A DNA stretch of 64,000 nt from Streptomyces marianii (GCF_005795905.1 NZ_VAWE01000001.1:3642001-3706000); one strand, 5' to 3'; numbered from the stretch's first letter, positions 46,612 to 55,840 are shown. A program made the numbers and translations. Notes: generated by a model not told the origin, from the sequence alone.

Positions 46612-46807
46612 CCGGAACCCGCCATCCCGCAGGTCCAGGTGGACGCCGGTGCACGCTCCGCGAGCAGCGCGCGGTCACGGTCCGGGGATAAGGCGCAGTC
46701 GTTCGGCGGTGTCGTGCCACTCCAGTCGGGGGTGTCGACCTCATGTATTCAGCTACGGCCGTGACTTGATGCCCCGACAGAAGAAGGGTGCCTCCCACCT
46801 GCGATGA

Positions 46808-48487
46808 TCTGGATTTCCTAGATCAAAACCGTCGCAGAGAAGAGACACCCAACAGGTGCAGGCTACCGAATGGGATCACCGGCTTGCCGTGCGGGCCGAT
46901 GGCAAGAACCTGACCGGCCACGCGGGCGTGGTGCTGCTGCGGAAGGTCGCCGACCGCGTCGGCCTGGCCACCGTGCTCAGCGCGGCGCTGCCGAAGGGCA
47001 CTGGGCCTGGCTGGCGTGACCGGGGCATGGCGCTGGTCCAGCTGGCCTGCGCGATCGTGCTCGGCGCGACGAACATCCTGGAAGCCGAGCAACTACAGCA
47101 CCACTGGAAGAGCCTGTTCCCGCGGCCGGTCTCGGACAGCACCCTGCGCCGCACTCTGGAGGCGATCGACGGTCCGGTGGCGGCGCGGATCGAGCGCGTG
47201 CGCGCCGTGGTCCGGCGCATGGTGTGGACCCTGCTCGCCCTGCGCCCCGGCGGCTTCCCTTGGATCGCGGTGTGCGGCAGAGAACTCACCGGCTGGTACG
47301 TCCTCGACCTCGACGCCACCATCGTGACCTGTAGCAGCAAGAAGGAGGGTGCGGCCGGCACCTTCAAGGGCAGCTTCGGCCACATGCCGCTGGGAGCGTG
47401 GGTGGCCAACACCCGCGAGTGTGTCGCCATGCTGCTGCGACCCGGCAACGCGCCGCCGAACGATGTCGACGACCACAAGAGTGTCCTGGCCTCGGCGTTT
47501 CGGCAGCTCCCGCTGCCGCTGTGGTCGAAGCTGCTGATACGGACCGACGGCGCGGCCTTCAGCCACGACGTCCTCGGCCACCTCCAGAGCCTGACCACCA
47601 GCCGGCGCCGGGTGCGCTGGGTGACCGGCTGGGCCATCAACGACGCCGACGAGAAGGCCATCGCCCGGCTGCCGGAGAAGGTGTGGACGGCGGCGCTGCG
47701 GCAAGACGGCCAACTGCACGAGATCAAGGGCCCCGACGGCGAATGGCTGTCCTACCAGGTCGCTGAGCTGACCGGGGTCCGTGACCTGACCGGCTGGCCC
47801 CAGGGGATGCGGTTGATCGTGCGCCGGGTCAAGCCCTCGCGCCGGGATGCGAAGAAGCTGACCGCCTTCGAGAAACGCACCGGCTGGCGCTACCAGATCG
47901 TCGCCACGAACATCCCCTCCCACCAGGGACTTTCAGGGGTACCCGGCTCCGGCCAGGTCTGGTTCGTCGACGCCCTGTACCGCGATCACGCCGAGGTCGA
48001 GGACCGCGTCAAAGCGATCAAGCGGGTCGGCCTCGGGCTGCTGCCCTCGAAATCCTGGCAGTTCAACGCCGCCTGGGTGCTGGCCGCCACGCTCGCCGCC
48101 GACCTCGACGCCTGGACCCGGCTCCTCCTCCTGCACGACGAGCCCGAACTCGCCGCCGCCGAACCGGAGACGATCCGCAGGAAGCTCTACCACCTGCCCG
48201 CCCGCCTCACCTCCCACGCCCGCCGCCGCACCCTCCACCTTGACCGCACCTGGCCCTGGGCGGCAGCGTTCACCGCCGCCTGGAAGCGAGCCACCGAACT
48301 CCCGGCCCGTACCTGACGACCGGCCACCACCCCGACGACACCGGAGAGGAGAGGACCGCAGCACCCCCGGGGCCAGTGGAACCCGACGCCCCGCAGCGTC
48401 ACGCGACGGCCAGTCCCGACACGGCACGGGACATACCGGGCAGCCAGCCGCACACGGCGACGCCGTCACGCCACCGAAGAATCGAGG
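46808..48487 (+). mobile_element. IS1380-like insertion sequence
   Basis: Contains one transposase gene. The left end reads CTGGATTTCCTAGATC near 46811 and the right end CCGAAGAATCGAGG near 48486; these are imperfect inverted matches of about 10 bases, so ends are approximate. The right end abuts the truncated IS1182-like gene exactly where its homology stops. Confidence 0.65.
46856..48316 (+). CDS. IS1380 family transposase
   Basis: 486 residues, full length. DDE group 1 type: GHAGVVLLRKVADRVGL at the start, LDLDATIVTCSSKKEGAAGTFKG with the first Asp, LLIRTDGAAFSHDVLGHL with the second, and the C-terminal DHAEVEDRVKAIKRVGLG with Glu. The stretch SWQFNAAWVLAATLAADLDAW is characteristic. GTG start. 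Appears intact. Confidence 0.88.
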   Translation: MQATEWDHRLAVRADGKNLTGHAGVVLLRKVADRVGLATVLSAALPKGTGPGWRDRGMALVQLACAIVLGATNILEAEQLQHHWKSLFPRPVSDSTLRRTLEAIDGPVAARIERVRAVVRRMVWTLLALRPGGFPWIAVCGRELTGWYVLDLDATIVTCSSKKEGAAGTFKGSFGHMPLGAWVANTRECVAMLLRPGNAPPNDVDDHKSVLASAFRQLPLPLWSKLLIRTDGAAFSHDVLGHLQSLTTSRRRVRWVTGWAINDADEKAIARLPEKVWTAALRQDGQLHEIKGPDGEWLSYQVAELTGVRDLTGWPQGMRLIVRRVKPSRRDAKKLTAFEKRTGWRYQIVATNIPSHQGLSGVPGSGQVWFVDALYRDHAEVEDRVKAIKRVGLGLLPSKSWQFNAAWVLAATLAADLDAWTRLLLLHDEPELAAAEPETIRRKLYHLPARLTSHARRRTLHLDRTWPWAAAFTAAWKRATELPART

Positions 48488-49635
48488 TTGACGTCCGGAA
48501 CGGTCGCCTCGGTGGTGTGGACATCCGTGATCAACCGCAACGGCAGCCTCACGGCTTCGGCTTCGGCTTCGGCTTCGGCTTCGGCTTCGGCTTCGGCTTC
48601 GGCTTCGGCTTCGGCTTCGGCTTCGGCTTCGGCTTCGGGGAGGGTGTCGCAGGTCTCGGTGAGGTGGACCTTGTATCCGAGCCAGAACAGGTCGTCGCCC
48701 TTGGCCGACCAGCGGGCGTCGGGGTCGTACGGGGAGGCCAGACGGATATGGCCGGGCGGGACGCCCTCGTCGTCGGCGTCCCGCTTCTTGATCACCTCCC
48801 GTTCCCGGCCATCGGTACGGATGATGTAGGTCTGCACCATGACCTGCCGCAGGAGGGCCACCGCCTCGATCTCGCGGACCCACACCGGCGCGGTGTCGGA
48901 CCAGGCGGCCCGGCACAGGACCAGCGCGTCCTGGCCGAAGACCTGGGCAAGCCGGTCCCGCTTGGTCTTCGAGCCCGGCATCGTCCAGCCATCCACGCGC
49001 GGCCCGTAGCGTTCGGCGAACTCGGCGACGTCGATCACGCCGGCCAGCCAGGACGGCGCCGCCACCGCCAGCGCCTCCAGAGCGGCCCGCACACTCTCCC
49101 CGGCCAGCTCGGTCCGGTTCAGGTCACGGACCGCGCTGATCACATGGGTGGAGTCCGTGCGCTGCTTGCCACCGGCCTTGATCAGCCCGGCCTCGCGGCA
49201 GTGCTCGACGAGCCTGTCGAAGAGTGTCCGCTCCAGGCCGTGCCCGACCAGCCGGGCACGGAACCTCGACAGCGCGGAGAAGTCGAAGCCTGCATCGGAG
49301 AGCTCCGCGCCCAGCGCGTATTTCCACGACAGGCGATCCCGCGACGCGTCCGCCGCCTGCCGGTCGGTCAGGTTCTCCGTGAACTGCAGCACCGTCACCA
49401 GCGCGAGCAGGGCCGGAGACTGGGCGGGAGCCCCACGATCGGGAAACGCATCGGTGAACAACGCGTCGTCGAAAACCTCGGCAAGGTGGTCACGCACGCG
49501 CATGGGCAGGCTCCCACCAGGGAAGGCCGCACGGGCCGTTCTGGCCGTCTGTTCAGGAATGGACGGCAATCCCCCCGGCCGCATGGACACCGCGCCAACC
49601 CCCTGCGGCCGGAGCAGACAGAACGACCGCACCAA
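48466..49635 (-). pseudogene. IS1182 family transposase, C-terminally truncated
   Basis: 389 residues versus 588 in the intact relative at 50948..52714, which it matches closely up to TDVHTTEATVPDV. There the sequence runs into the IS1380-like end and a short foreign tail. The N-terminal DUF772 region (RVRDHLAEVFDDALFTDAFPDRG, QFTENLTDRQAADA) is intact, but the C-terminal catalytic part is lost. The missing part is not on the far side of the IS1380 element, so a deletion accompanied its arrival. Holds an expanded (Glu-Ala)n tract. Confidence 0.85.
48553..48636. repeat. 14 perfect copies of the hexanucleotide GGCTTC
   Basis: A microsatellite inside the truncated IS1182-like transposase, coding on the minus strand for alternating Glu-Ala (GAAGCC). 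The intact relative has only about four such units at the same place (51952..51974), so the array has grown by slippage. Confidence 0.95.
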
Positions 49636-49718
49636 CGATCATGCCGACCTGCCCGTGCCTCTGCAGGCATGGTTGGAGTGGGTGACCTCTCAAGTCGCCC
49701 TGCCGAACCGGAGCTTCG

Positions 49719-50864
49719 ATGTGCCGTCAGTCTGCCAGCGTCTGCCTGATCAAGTCGCCCTCGCGTCAGCACCGCGCACTGCCGGGACTGCCGCAGCGGC
49801 TGGCCACGCTGGCCGATCCGCGGCACCGGCGCGGGAAGCGTCACCCGTTCGTGAGCGTGCTGCTGATCGCGTGCTCGGCCGTGCTGAGCGGAGCGCGTTC
49901 GTTCGCCGCGATCGGCCCGTGGGCCAGGAATGCCCCGCAGGAGGCTCTCGCCCGGCTCGGTGCCCGCACCACCAGCGTGTTCGCCGTCCGCGTCGCGCCA
50001 AGCTCGGCGACCATCCGCCGGATCATCAACCGCACCTGTCCCGGCGGGCTTGCCGACCTGCTCGGCACGGACCCGGCCGGGTCCGACACCCTCGCGGTGG
50101 ACGGCAAGAGCGCTCGCGGCTCCCGCCACGGTGACACCCCGGCCGCGCGTCTGCTCGCCGCCATGACCGGTGGCGGGCTGACCGTCACGCAACTGCGAGT
50201 CCCGGACAAGACGAATGAAATCACCCGCTTCGCCGCCCTGTTGGCACCGTCCGACCTGACCGGGGTGACCGTGACCGCCGATGCCCTGCACGCCCAACGC
50301 GGCCACGCCCGCTTCCTCGTCGAGGACAAGAACGCGCACTACGCGCTGTGCGTGAAGAAGAACCAGGCCGGTCTCTACGAGCGGCTGCACACGCTGCCCT
50401 GGAGGGAAGTGACCGCGAAGTTCTACGACCGCACCGAGGGGCACGGCCGCAAGGAGACCCGCGTGGTGCAGGTCCTGACCGTCGATGACCTCGACTTCCC
50501 GTACGCCGCACAGGTCGCCCGGTTCGTACGCCACCGCACCTGCCTGAAGACCGGCAGGCGCAGCCGCGAGACGGCGTACGTGATCACAGATCTGACCAGC
50601 CGGGAAGCCTCCCCGCAGCGGCTCGCGAAGATCATTCGTTCGCAGTGGGTCATCGAAAACCGGCTCCACTTCGTCCGCGACACCGCATTCCGCGAGGACG
50701 CCTCCAAGGCCCACACCGAGCACGGCCCGGAGAACATGGCCACCCTGCGCAGCTTCGCGATCAACTGCCTCCGTGCCGCCGGCCACCACAACATCGCCGC
50801 TGGACTCCGCGAGATGTCCTACGAGCCCTTCACCCGTCCCCTGACACTCCTCGGACTCCGCTGA
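49719..50864 (+). CDS. ISAs1 family transposase
   Basis: 381 residues, H-repeat/ISAs1 type. N-terminal LPQRLATLADPRHRRGKRHPF, then SDTLAVDGKSARGSR with the first Asp, VTADALHAQRGHARFLVEDKNAHYALCVKKNQ, and QWVIENRLHFVRDTAFREDASK carrying the final Glu. ATG start. Looks intact. Lies between the two oppositely oriented IS1182-like genes. Confidence 0.88.
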   Translation: MCRQSASVCLIKSPSRQHRALPGLPQRLATLADPRHRRGKRHPFVSVLLIACSAVLSGARSFAAIGPWARNAPQEALARLGARTTSVFAVRVAPSSATIRRIINRTCPGGLADLLGTDPAGSDTLAVDGKSARGSRHGDTPAARLLAAMTGGGLTVTQLRVPDKTNEITRFAALLAPSDLTGVTVTADALHAQRGHARFLVEDKNAHYALCVKKNQAGLYERLHTLPWREVTAKFYDRTEGHGRKETRVVQVLTVDDLDFPYAAQVARFVRHRTCLKTGRRSRETAYVITDLTSREASPQRLAKIIRSQWVIENRLHFVRDTAFREDASKAHTEHGPENMATLRSFAINCLRAAGHHNIAAGLREMSYEPFTRPLTLLGLR

Positions 50865-50906
50865 CCAGCACAGACGCACGAACAGCCAGACTTTGAAATC
50901 GCCCTG

Positions 50907-52740
50907 GACTCTGCTGCGCAATTCGCTGCGGGGGTGGGGCCGGGTCGGTGATGATCGTCTCTGGGTCGCTTTCGTGCCGTGCGGCCGTGGAGGTGGGGCG
51001 GGTGTCGATGCGGCCGGTGGGGCTGCCGGAGATCCCGGAGCAGACGGTGAGGGTGGCTCGGGCGGCGTTCCCGAAGGGGAGCCTGGCGATACGGGCCCGG
51101 GACCGTCTGGCGGGGATTTTCGCTGATGAGCCGTTCGCGGGGGCGTTCGGGGTGCGGGGTGCTCCGGGGCTGTCGCCGGGGGTGTTGTCGCTGGTCACGG
51201 TGCTGCAGTACTGCGAGGACCTCACCGACCGGCAGGCCGCGGCGATGATGGTGCGGGCGATCGACTGGAAGTACGCGCTCGGGATGGAGCTGACGGACAC
51301 CGGTTTCGACGCGAGTGTGCTGTCCAGGTTCCGGGCCCGGCTCGCGGACAACGGCATGGAACGGGTGGTCTTCGACCGGCTCCTTGAGCACTGCAAGGAC
51401 GCCGGCCTGGTGGGGGACGGAGGCAGGCAGCGTACTGATTCCACCCATGTGATCAGTGCGGTGCGGGACTTGAACCGTCTTGAGCTGGCAGGGGAGAGCG
51501 TGCGGGCGGCCCTGGAGGCCCTCGCGACTGCGGCGCCGTCGTGGCTGGCCGGCCGGATCGATGTGGCGGAGTTCGCCCAGCGGTACGGGCCCCGGGTGGA
51601 TGGCTGGCGGATGCCGTCCTCGCAGACCAAGCGCGACCGCCTCGCCCAGGTCTTCGGTCAGGACGCCCTCGCTTTATGCCGGGCGGCCTGGGCCGCCGAT
51701 ACCCCGGTATGGATCCGTGAGATCGAGGCCGTGGGCCTGCTGCGGCAGGTCCTCGTGCAGACCTACACCATCCGCAGCGACACGCGGGGACGGCAGGTGA
51801 TCAGGAAGCGGGACGCCGACGACGGCGTCCCGCCCGGCCAACTCCGCCTGGCCTCCCCCTACGACACCGACGCACGCTGGGCTGCCAAAGGCGAGGACCT
51901 GTTTTGGCTGGGCTACAAGGTCCACCTCACCGAAACATGCGGCACACTCCCCGAAGCCGAAGCCGAAGCCGAAGCGGTAGCAGGGGTGCAGCCGAATCTG
52001 ATTACCGACGTGCACACGACCGACGCGACCGTGCCGGACGTGAAGGCGACCGCGCCGATCCAGCGCAAGCTCGCCGGGCACGGCGTGAAGCCGGCCGAGC
52101 ACTACCTCGATTCCGGCTACCCGTCGGCCGACCTGATCACCAAGGCCATGAAGGACGGTATCCGCATGGTCACCCCGGTCCTTCTGGACCACTCCGCGCA
52201 GGCCAAGGCCGCGGAAGGCTTCGCCAAGAACGCCTTCACCATCGACTGGAAGACCCGCCAGGTCCGCTGCCCCGCCGGGAAGACCAGCTCCCACTGGAAC
52301 CCCGTCAAACAGCACGGCAAGGACGCCATCGTCATCACCTTCAGCGTCCTGACCTGCCGCGACTGCCCCTTCCAACAGCAGTGCACCACCTCGAAACCCG
52401 GGCGCCGCATGCTCACCCTCAGACCCCAGGAACTTCACGAGAACCTCGCCCGGGCCCGCGCCGAGCAGCAGACCAACACCTGGAAGAACAAATACGCCCT
52501 GCGGGCAGGCGTCGAGGGCACCATCAACCAGGCCCTCGACATCACCGACATCCGCCAGGCCCGCTACCGCGGCCTGCCGAAAGTCCGCCTCCAGCACGCC
52601 TTCTCCGCCACCGCGATCAACGTGATCCGACTCGACGCGTACTGGACCGACAGCCCTCTCCGGCGCACCCGCTCCAGCCGACTCGAACGCCTCGCCTACC
52701 AGCTCACCGCATGACCCGCCACGAATTGCGCAACAGAGTC
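50907..52740 (+). mobile_element. Intact IS1182-like element with terminal repeats
   Basis: Terminal inverted repeats of about 26 bp: left GACTCTGCTGCGCAATTCGC, right the complement of GACTCTGTTGCGCAATTCGT; about 23 of 26 positions agree. GCCCTG flanks it on both sides (50901..50906 and 52741..52746), consistent with a target duplication. 1,834 bp with one gene. Confidence 0.85.
50948..52714 (+). CDS. IS1182 family transposase
   Basis: 588 residues. DUF772-type N-terminus (FADEPFAGAFGVRGAPGLSPG, QYCEDLTDRQAAAMM), GGRQRTDSTHVISAVRDLNR with the first Asp, DLITKAMKDGIRMVTPVLLD, the cysteine-containing CRDCPFQQQCTTSK and the C-terminal LRAGVEGTINQALDITDIRQARYRGLPKVRLQH with the final Glu. An internal GTG at 51002 may be the true start, as the family homology begins there. 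Confidence 0.9.
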   Translation: MMIVSGSLSCRAAVEVGRVSMRPVGLPEIPEQTVRVARAAFPKGSLAIRARDRLAGIFADEPFAGAFGVRGAPGLSPGVLSLVTVLQYCEDLTDRQAAAMMVRAIDWKYALGMELTDTGFDASVLSRFRARLADNGMERVVFDRLLEHCKDAGLVGDGGRQRTDSTHVISAVRDLNRLELAGESVRAALEALATAAPSWLAGRIDVAEFAQRYGPRVDGWRMPSSQTKRDRLAQVFGQDALALCRAAWAADTPVWIREIEAVGLLRQVLVQTYTIRSDTRGRQVIRKRDADDGVPPGQLRLASPYDTDARWAAKGEDLFWLGYKVHLTETCGTLPEAEAEAEAVAGVQPNLITDVHTTDATVPDVKATAPIQRKLAGHGVKPAEHYLDSGYPSADLITKAMKDGIRMVTPVLLDHSAQAKAAEGFAKNAFTIDWKTRQVRCPAGKTSSHWNPVKQHGKDAIVITFSVLTCRDCPFQQQCTTSKPGRRMLTLRPQELHENLARARAEQQTNTWKNKYALRAGVEGTINQALDITDIRQARYRGLPKVRLQHAFSATAINVIRLDAYWTDSPLRRTRSSRLERLAYQLTA

Positions 52741-52879
52741 GCCCTGGGCCTGCCGCAGCGGCCGGCTCCTCGACACCAGGAGGCTCGGGCGTCAATGTGC
52801 AGCGCCTTGGGGAAGTAGGCGATGAAGACCCAGGTACGCATTACCCAAGCGGGGAACCGTGCACGGATACTCACGGCGC

Positions 52880-53050
52880 TCGACCCGGTCGCGGGGACGG
52901 CCCGGGCCGGCTGCCCGTCGCCTACGACGATGCGTTGTGCGAGAGCGCGCAGGACGAGTTGTTCGAGCAGACCACCCGGCAGCAGCGCCTTGGTATCGCC
53001 GGTGGCCCACTCGGTGAGGATCGGCAGAAGCAGGGGATCCCAGCCGATGC
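52880..53050 (-). pseudogene. Fragment of a second jetD-like (Wadjet) gene
   Basis: The minus strand encodes LLPILTEWATGDTKALLP, GGLLEQLVLRALAQRI, matching JetD residues about 185 to 220 (LPVLAEWATGDTKALVPGAP, LEQLVLRALAHR). DNA similarity to 38410..38510 is obvious but not perfect, so it is an old paralogue, not a fresh copy of the intact gene. It ends about 30 bases from the terminator of the nearest tRNA remnant. The rest of 52741..53433 holds that terminator, a tRNA remnant and no gene. Confidence 0.85.
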
Positions 53051-53081
53051 ATGCCCGGGTGCATCACGGGAAAACAAAAGG

Positions 53082-53106
53082 CCAGGTCAGCTGATATCTG
53101 ACCTGG
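53082..53106 (-). terminator. tRNA-type terminator beside the diverged tRNA remnant
   Basis: 9-bp inverted repeat CCAGGTCAG / CTGACCTGG; on the minus strand it is followed by CTTTTGTTTT. It lies directly downstream of the tRNA remnant at 53116..53160. Confidence 0.8.
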
Positions 53107-53115
53107 TCCCTGCGC

Positions 53116-53160
53116 GGAGCCGCCTTTGGGATTCGAACCCGAGACCGAGGCATTGCAGGG
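53116..53160 (-). repeat. Diverged tRNA-Thr 3'-half remnant (attachment-site relic 1)
   Basis: Reads as the T-arm and acceptor end of a tRNA (TCTCGGGTTCGAATCCC, AAAGGCGGCTCC) on the minus strand. It matches the two perfect copies at 54363 and 59152 except in the anticodon-stem part. No 5' half of the tRNA is present. Oldest of the three. Confidence 0.75.
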
Positions 53161-53433
53161 ACCCTCAAGATCATCTCGACTGGCGCTGGAGTGCTCCGGA
53201 ATCCCGTTCTCCCAGGTCATGGACCTACCACCCTCAGCCCGCGTGCCACGTGATCCGTCCTGTGTCACCCCGTCCGCTCACGCGCCCGATCTTGCCCTTC
53301 CAGCCCCAATAGCCGGTCAGCACTCCTATCTGTTGATCACTCTTCGTAGTGGACCGTCGTACCGAGACGATACGAGGGCCGTTCAGCGGCGTTGTCTGCT
53401 CTGCAGGGACGCTCACCCAGAGGAGCACCGAGC

Positions 53434-53898
53434 ATGTTCGCTCACCTCATGGCTCGAACCACGACAGCACTCGCCGCGGCATTCGTACTCGCGCTCTTAG
53501 CCCCGGCACAGGCGCATGCCACGGCCATCGGGTCCACACCCGTGGCCAGCTTCGATTACCAAGTCGGTGGCGTCACCATGAAGGTCCCCACCGGCTGCAT
53601 GTTCAGCCACATCGTCCGCGGCAAGGGAAAGGACATCACCTACCAGAACGCTGGTGTCGACTGCGGATTCGTCGGAGCACTCAACGCCGGCTTCTGCAAC
53701 TGGCGGATCGACTTCACCTACGCGAACACCGGCAACAAGACGTACCACACCTCCCGCGGCACGACCCACACCGAGTGCAAGATCGACCCGATGCGGAACA
53801 ACGCTCCCCAGACGCTTCCGCACTACGGCAAGGCATGCGCCCACTTGAACATCAACGGCGTCCGCCGGGTCAGCCAGTGCCACCACATCACGAAGTGA
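53434..53898 (+). CDS. Small secreted protein
   Basis: 154 residues with a clear signal peptide: RTTTALAAAFVLALLAPAQAHA, cleavage probably after AHA. The mature part has seven cysteines (CMF, DCGF, FCNW, ECK, ACAH, QCHH), suggesting disulphides. ATG with AGGAG upstream. Function not recognised. Followed by a small membrane protein gene 8 bases later, probably co-transcribed. Confidence 0.7.
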   Translation: MFAHLMARTTTALAAAFVLALLAPAQAHATAIGSTPVASFDYQVGGVTMKVPTGCMFSHIVRGKGKDITYQNAGVDCGFVGALNAGFCNWRIDFTYANTGNKTYHTSRGTTHTECKIDPMRNNAPQTLPHYGKACAHLNINGVRRVSQCHHITK

Positions 53899-53905
53899 GC
53901 CGCAC

Positions 53906-54136
53906 ATGAGCACTCAGCCCACGAACGAAGACCCCGACTGGGAGACCAAGCGCCGCCGCGCCGGCATCGTCGCCTTTCTCGTCGGCGCGGCCGCAGTCCT
54001 CGCCTTCTTCGCCTTCTTTCCCGGCCTGCCCCACGTCATCGACTGGGGTGCCATCGTCGTCTCCCTGACCGCTGGCGGACTCACCAGCTGGGCATGGCGA
54101 TCCCGACTCGCGAAGAAGCACGTCAGCTCTCGGTAG
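53906..54136 (+). CDS. Small two-helix membrane protein
   Basis: 76 residues: charged N-terminus, hydrophobic helices IVAFLVGAAAVLAFFAFFPG and WGAIVVSLTAGGLTSWAW, basic C-terminus. ATG 8 bases after the secreted-protein stop. Unknown function. The next 550 bases (54137..54686) hold a terminator, the second tRNA remnant and no gene. Confidence 0.65.
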   Translation: MSTQPTNEDPDWETKRRRAGIVAFLVGAAAVLAFFAFFPGLPHVIDWGAIVVSLTAGGLTSWAWRSRLAKKHVSSR

Positions 54137-54327
54137 AAGCCGCACCGCGCCATGGCCTCACCCCGGAGAGCACGGGCCCCACCGAACCCCGGGAGGTTCA
54201 GGTGCGGCCATCGCAGAGGCATGGAACTCATCCACGAGGAAATGGTCGTGATCCACGGATCTCGATGCGCTCCCCTGCCCATCCCATCGCCGGTCGACCT
54301 GACGGAGAGTCAGCACACGAATACAAA

Positions 54328-54358
54328 TACCCAGGCCAGACACTGTCTGACCTGGGTA
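54328..54358 (-). terminator. tRNA-type terminator beside relic 2
   Basis: 15-base arms with one mismatch (TACCCAGGCCAGACA and near-complement), immediately downstream of the tRNA-Thr 3' half on the minus strand. Confidence 0.8.
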
Positions 54359-54362
54359 GGAA

Positions 54363-54407
54363 TGGAGCCGCCTTCGGGATTCGAACCCGAGACCTACGCA
54401 TTACGAG
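54363..54407 (-). repeat. tRNA-Thr(CGU) 3'-half copy (attachment-site relic 2)
   Basis: 45 bp from the anticodon loop (CTCGTAA, anticodon CGU) to the encoded CCA end. Identical to 59152..59196. The bases beyond do not form the 5' half of a tRNA, so this is a displaced integration core and not a gene. Confidence 0.9.
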
Positions 54408-54686
54408 GCCGTGAGCGATCGTGTTGCCTGGTGCCGGGTCGTGCTTCTGGGTGACGTCTTGCCTGATCAGAGCACGTCCGGCTGGTTGGTCTGTGCTACC
54501 TCGTATTACGTCGTCCGAAGGCGTCCGGCCACCGGGAAGGGCACCACTGGCGACAAGAAGCGGGTTCACCAGGGTTGTCGGCCTCCCACAGACCTCCTGC
54601 GATAACCCTCCCTGTCAGACTCTCGTGAGACATGAGGACAATCGAGTCTTCTGTTACCAGTGGGGCGATAACAGGATCTTTCCAAC

Positions 54687-54980
54687 GTGACGCTGAGTAG
54701 TGCCGACCTTCAGGCCGGTGTGGCCGATGATGGGGCCGTGGGCAAGAAGAAGCGCGGCCCCCGTGCGGGCGGGCCAAAGCGGCGGTCCTTCACCACGGAG
54801 TACAAGCTTCGGGTCGTGGAGGAGTACGAGCGGCCGACCGAGCCCGGGGCGAAGGGCGCGCTGCTGCGCCGGGAGGGTCTGCACCACTCCCACATCGTCG
54901 ACTGGCGGGCTGCCCGGGATGCCGGAGCGCTGGGTGCGCCGGCCGCCAAACCGTCCGGACCGGCGGGATCACTCCTGCAG
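54687..54980 (+). pseudogene. IS3-type transposase OrfA, truncated
   Basis: GTG start, KKKRGPRAGGPKRRSFTTEYK, LRVVEEYERP, LRREGLHHSHIVDWRAARD: the helix-turn-helix part of IS3 OrfA. After AGALGAPAAK the frame loses similarity, and no OrfB with a DDE domain follows. The copy is dead. Confidence 0.7.
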
Positions 54981-55107
54981 CGCCGGCGGCGGCCCCACCG
55001 CCGAGCGCTGCCCCCGTACCTGCTCCTATTGCCATCAGCGAGTTGGGACAGAATCGCCATGGTACGTTCCTGCCCACAGTGTGGCCTGCGCCACACGTCG
55101 CAGGACA

Positions 55108-55455
55108 CTACGCAGCGGCATCGTGCGGGGTCAGCGTGATCTTCGGTTCGTCGTCGGCGACGTCGATATCGATGCGCAGGGTGGCGTCGAGCCCCTTGGA
55201 CAGCTTATACAACAGCGTGAGGGTGGGGACCGCGTCGCTTCCCTCGATACGCGAGATCTTCGCCTGGTCCAGTCCACACCTCTCGGCGGCCTCGGCCTGG
55301 GTCAGACCGAGCTCTTTGCGGCGGTCATAGACCACCACAGCAAGTGCCATCGCCAGCAGGTTCTCGCGTCGCTCCTGAGCGCGCTCCTCGGACTCGGGGT
55401 ACCCCTCCCGGATCCGCTTCTCACGCAGGGCCTGCATCCTGGTGTGGCCGCTCAT
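55108..55455 (-). CDS. HigA-type antitoxin (XRE HTH)
   Basis: 115 residues. Central helix-turn-helix ELGLTQAEAAERCGLDQAKISRIEG near residues 50 to 75, then a short C-terminal strand region (ATLRIDIDVADDEPKITL). The ATG overlaps the toxin stop by 4 bases (ATGA), toxin first, which is the higBA order. Represses its own promoter in characterised pairs. Confidence 0.88.
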   Translation of the reverse strand: MSGHTRMQALREKRIREGYPESEERAQERRENLLAMALAVVVYDRRKELGLTQAEAAERCGLDQAKISRIEGSDAVPTLTLLYKLSKGLDATLRIDIDVADDEPKITLTPHDAAA

Positions 55456-55832
55456 GGCATCCCTCCGTTACTCGCACTCCGATGAAAGTCGGCATCCGCT
55501 GGACCGTGTTCGGCCTCGCACTGCTTGCGGGCGAGGACCGCGCGGGCAATCTGCTTCTCCTCGTGTTGCTGAGTTTTGCGGAACCACGTCAAGAAGACGA
55601 TCCGACGGTCCGGCGCGATCCAGTAGGTGATGCGCGCGTCGATGTCGCCGAGCACCAGCCGCAGTTCCCAGACCCCGTCCCGCAAGGGGCGGGCCAATGG
55701 CATGGGCATGGCGGGACCGAGTTCGGCCAGCAGCCCCGAGGCGTCATCGACCTTCCCGAAGTGCTTGTCCGAGAGGCCGTCGAGCCACTGGGTGACCTCC
55801 GGCTCCAGCTCGACCTGATAGAGCTCGCTCAC
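55452..55832 (-). CDS. HigB-type toxin (RelE superfamily, Gp49-like)
   Basis: 126 residues. Pattern of phage Gp49-like/HigB toxins: EVTQWLDGLSDKHFGKVDDA, LRDGVWELRLVLGDIDARITYWIAPDRRIVFLTWFRK, KQIARAVLARKQC. Expected ribosome-dependent mRNA nuclease. The GTG at 55832 lies only 8 bases from a good minus-10 element, so the message is probably leaderless. Confidence 0.88.
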   Translation of the reverse strand: MSELYQVELEPEVTQWLDGLSDKHFGKVDDASGLLAELGPAMPMPLARPLRDGVWELRLVLGDIDARITYWIAPDRRIVFLTWFRKTQQHEEKQIARAVLARKQCEAEHGPADADFHRSASNGGMP

Positions 55833-55840
55833 CCCTCCAC

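Noticed and set aside
48553..48636. Regular array that could be mistaken for a CRISPR
   Set aside because: Units are 6 bp with no spacers and lie in frame in a transposase gene. No CRISPR array or cas gene was seen anywhere in the window.
52741..52800. Short stretch similar to the start of the ISAs1-like transposase (LGLPQR and RH residues)
   Set aside because: Fewer than 20 residues with gaps; could be chance, so it is not listed as an IS remnant.
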